From the IMG/VR virus record IMGVR_UViG_3300018067_000246, positions 1 through 29,362 of that record: a DNA stretch of 29,362 nt; one strand, written 5' to 3'. A model generated the notes under the pieces. The model saw nothing but the letters and a program-made list of their open reading frames with translations, ran no database searches and was not told the DNA's origin. This document shows, piece by piece, positions 28,330-29,362 of this stretch. Source of the DNA: a virus. Position 1 is the first letter of the stretch; every line of letters begins with the position of its first letter. Position numbers and translations under genes: made by a program.

Positions 28330-28614
28330 ATGGCGAAGGCGCGCACGGTCAGCGCCCCGCACCTGCACGAGGCCTTGCTCCTCTTCCACCACCTCCTGAA
28401 GGCGTTCCTCCACCCGACGCCGGCCGCGCGTGAGTGGACGGCGATGGATGTCATGCTCCGCCGCCTCCCCGACGCGGAGTTGGAATGCGTGCTCGCTGCG
28501 TTCATCGACGTCGCCCTGGAGGAGGGCCAGGACTGGTCGGAGATTACGGGCTTCTGGAACGCGATCGGCTTCCCCGTTCCGGAGGCCCTCCGAGGCCGGG
28601 TGAAGCAGGGGTAG
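28330..28614 (+). CDS. Hypothetical helical protein
   Basis: The 94 residues run from ATG 28330, helical throughout (HLHEALLLFHHLLKAFL, WTAMDVMLRRLPDAELECVL, AAFIDVALEEGQDWSEI). GC3 is slightly lower than in the neighbours. It is followed by the promoter-like motif and terminator. Function unknown. Confidence 0.55.
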   Translation: MAKARTVSAPHLHEALLLFHHLLKAFLHPTPAAREWTAMDVMLRRLPDAELECVLAAFIDVALEEGQDWSEITGFWNAIGFPVPEALRGRVKQG

Positions 28615-28622
28615 ACGAGGCC

Positions 28623-28639
28623 GTATACTGAGCGCAGCG
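28623..28639 (+). promoter_or_regulatory. Repeated promoter-like motif before protease gene
   Basis: GTATACTGAGCGCAGCG contains a good -10 (TATACT, 28624-28629) and matches 23157-23173 at 16 of 17 bases. Transcription would start about 20 nt before the terminator hairpin. Confidence 0.5.
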
Positions 28640-28655
28640 GCCCGGTTCCGGCGAG

Positions 28656-28687
28656 CGGCCCTTCTCTGCCGGGGGAGGGCCGTTTTT
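28656..28687 (+). terminator. Intrinsic terminator overlapping the protease translation start region
   Basis: The stem CGGCCCTTCTC (28656-28666) pairs with GGGGAGGGCCG (28672-28682, two G-U pairs) around a 5-nt loop, followed by TTTTT (28683-28687). It is the best rho-independent terminator in the window. The only Shine-Dalgarno-like sequence for the protease GTG at 28689 (GGGGGAGGG, 28671-28679) is inside the 3' arm. Confidence 0.8.
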
Positions 28688-28688
28688 G

Positions 28689-29362
28689 GTGTCCGGGACA
28701 CTCGCCTACGGGGCCCCGCAGCGCATCACCGAGGTCAAGGCCGCCGACGACGGCTGGGAGGTGGCGGGGTACGCCTCCACCTGGGACCGCGACCTGGGCG
28801 ACGACGTCGTCCACCCCGGCGCCTTCAAAGCGTCCCTGGCGAGCGGCCAGAAGGTCCGGTTCCTCTACGCCCACGACGCCGCCCAGCCCCTGGGCCGGCC
28901 GCTGGAGCTGCGGGAGGACGCCACCGGGCTCTTCGGGCGCTTCCGCATCTCGCGCACCCGGCTGGGGCAGGACGTCCACACCCTGCTCAGCGACGGCGCG
29001 CTCGACAGCTTCAGCATCGGCTTCATCCCCCGGGACTTCGACCGGGACGAGAAGGCCGGCACCCGCAACCTGAAGGCGGTGGAGCTGCTGGAGTGCAGCC
29101 TGGTCTCCCTCCCCATGCAGCCCCGGGCCACCGTCACCGGGTTCAAGGCGCAGGACTACGCCGCCCTGCCGCTGGAGGCCCTGCTCGAGGCGTACGACGA
29201 ACACCGCGCCGCCGCGCTGGGCCAGGCGAGAGCCGTGGCCGAGCGCCGCCTGGCCGAGGGGCGGAAGCTCTCCGACCAGGCCCTGGCCGCCCTGGAGCGC
29301 CTGCGCGCCCTCGCCGAGGACGACGCCGCCGAGCTGCTCCGGCTGGCCACCACCCCGCCCAC
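28689..29362 (+). CDS. Prohead protease (HK97-type, S78), 3' end beyond window
   Basis: From GTG 28689 at least 224 residues are encoded. Motifs: GYASTWDRDLGDDVVHPGAF, FLYAHDAAQPLG (catalytic His62), GLFGRFRISRTRLGQDVHTL, and ALDSFSIGFIP (catalytic Ser109), in the order of HK97 gp4-like proteases. The C-terminal part (about 165 onward) is a charged helical region, perhaps a fused or delta-domain-like scaffold. It processes the capsid scaffold before DNA packaging. The capsid gene should follow outside the window. Confidence 0.88.
   Translation, partial: MSGTLAYGAPQRITEVKAADDGWEVAGYASTWDRDLGDDVVHPGAFKASLASGQKVRFLYAHDAAQPLGRPLELREDATGLFGRFRISRTRLGQDVHTLLSDGALDSFSIGFIPRDFDRDEKAGTRNLKAVELLECSLVSLPMQPRATVTGFKAQDYAALPLEALLEAYDEHRAAALGQARAVAERRLAEGRKLSDQALAALERLRALAEDDAAELLRLATTPP

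Noticed and set aside
1-29362. tRNA or rRNA genes
   Set aside because: No clover-leaf with a T-loop GTTCRA and acceptor pairing was recognised in the short intergenic gaps on either strand. A covariance-model scan would be decisive.

Overview
The window is almost entirely the genome of a temperate, HK97-type siphovirus with very high GC content (GC3 close to saturation in most genes). Only the left end differs: on the minus strand it carries the 3' end of recF followed by dciA (DUF721). This order is typical of the replication-origin region of actinobacterial chromosomes (dnaN-recF-dciA-gyrB). The host is therefore probably an actinomycete, if the left end is truly linked to the phage. Several phage genes start 6-7 nt after a -10-like hexamer, as expected for leaderless mRNAs, which are common in Actinobacteria. 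The link itself is suspect: an apparently intact serine-integrase attP lies in the middle of the phage, so the recF junction is not explained by integrase-mediated insertion.

Layout. 1-~575: host recF/dciA. ~576-2145: remnant of a phage gene, a methyltransferase and a glycosyltransferase. 2177-8059: tail module (tail tube, G/GT chaperones with a -1 frameshift site, tape measure, distal tail and hub proteins), interrupted by a minus-strand lipoprotein gene. 8084-11505: collagen-like tail fibre with an S74 chaperone, plus small genes. 11509-13386: lysis cassette (membrane protein, M23 endolysin, second small membrane protein), invaded by an HNH endonuclease element. 13405-15743: leftward early operon with a probable single-strand annealing protein. 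15744-18721: control and integration region (ribbon-helix-helix regulator, attP, large serine integrase, XRE repressor, divergent promoters). 18722-23178: rightward early operon with a candidate replication gene carrying an iteron-like origin, an HNH-type protein, a Cas4-like nuclease, an HTH protein and a lysozyme-like protein. 23175-29362: packaging and head module (TerS candidate, TerL, portal, minor head protein, a glycosyltransferase, small genes, prohead protease cut by the window end). Capsid and head-tail connector genes are absent; by gene order they should lie beyond the right edge, between the protease and the tail tube.

How it fits together. The XRE repressor (leftward) and the Cro-like gene (rightward) flank a classical lysis/lysogeny switch. 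The RHH protein probably represses its own divergent promoter and the leftward recombination operon. The late genes run rightward through packaging, head, tail and lysis.

The most striking observation is at the endolysin 3' end. A compact element of about 560 bp carries a minus-strand HNH endonuclease and supplies a synonymously recoded copy of the last 18 endolysin codons. The displaced original copy survives just downstream. This looks like a natural cut-and-rescue homing element. Other notable items are a 42-bp perfect palindrome in the tail-fibre gene, a 44-bp symmetric attP candidate inside the integrase reading frame, and a terminator hairpin that buries the protease Shine-Dalgarno.
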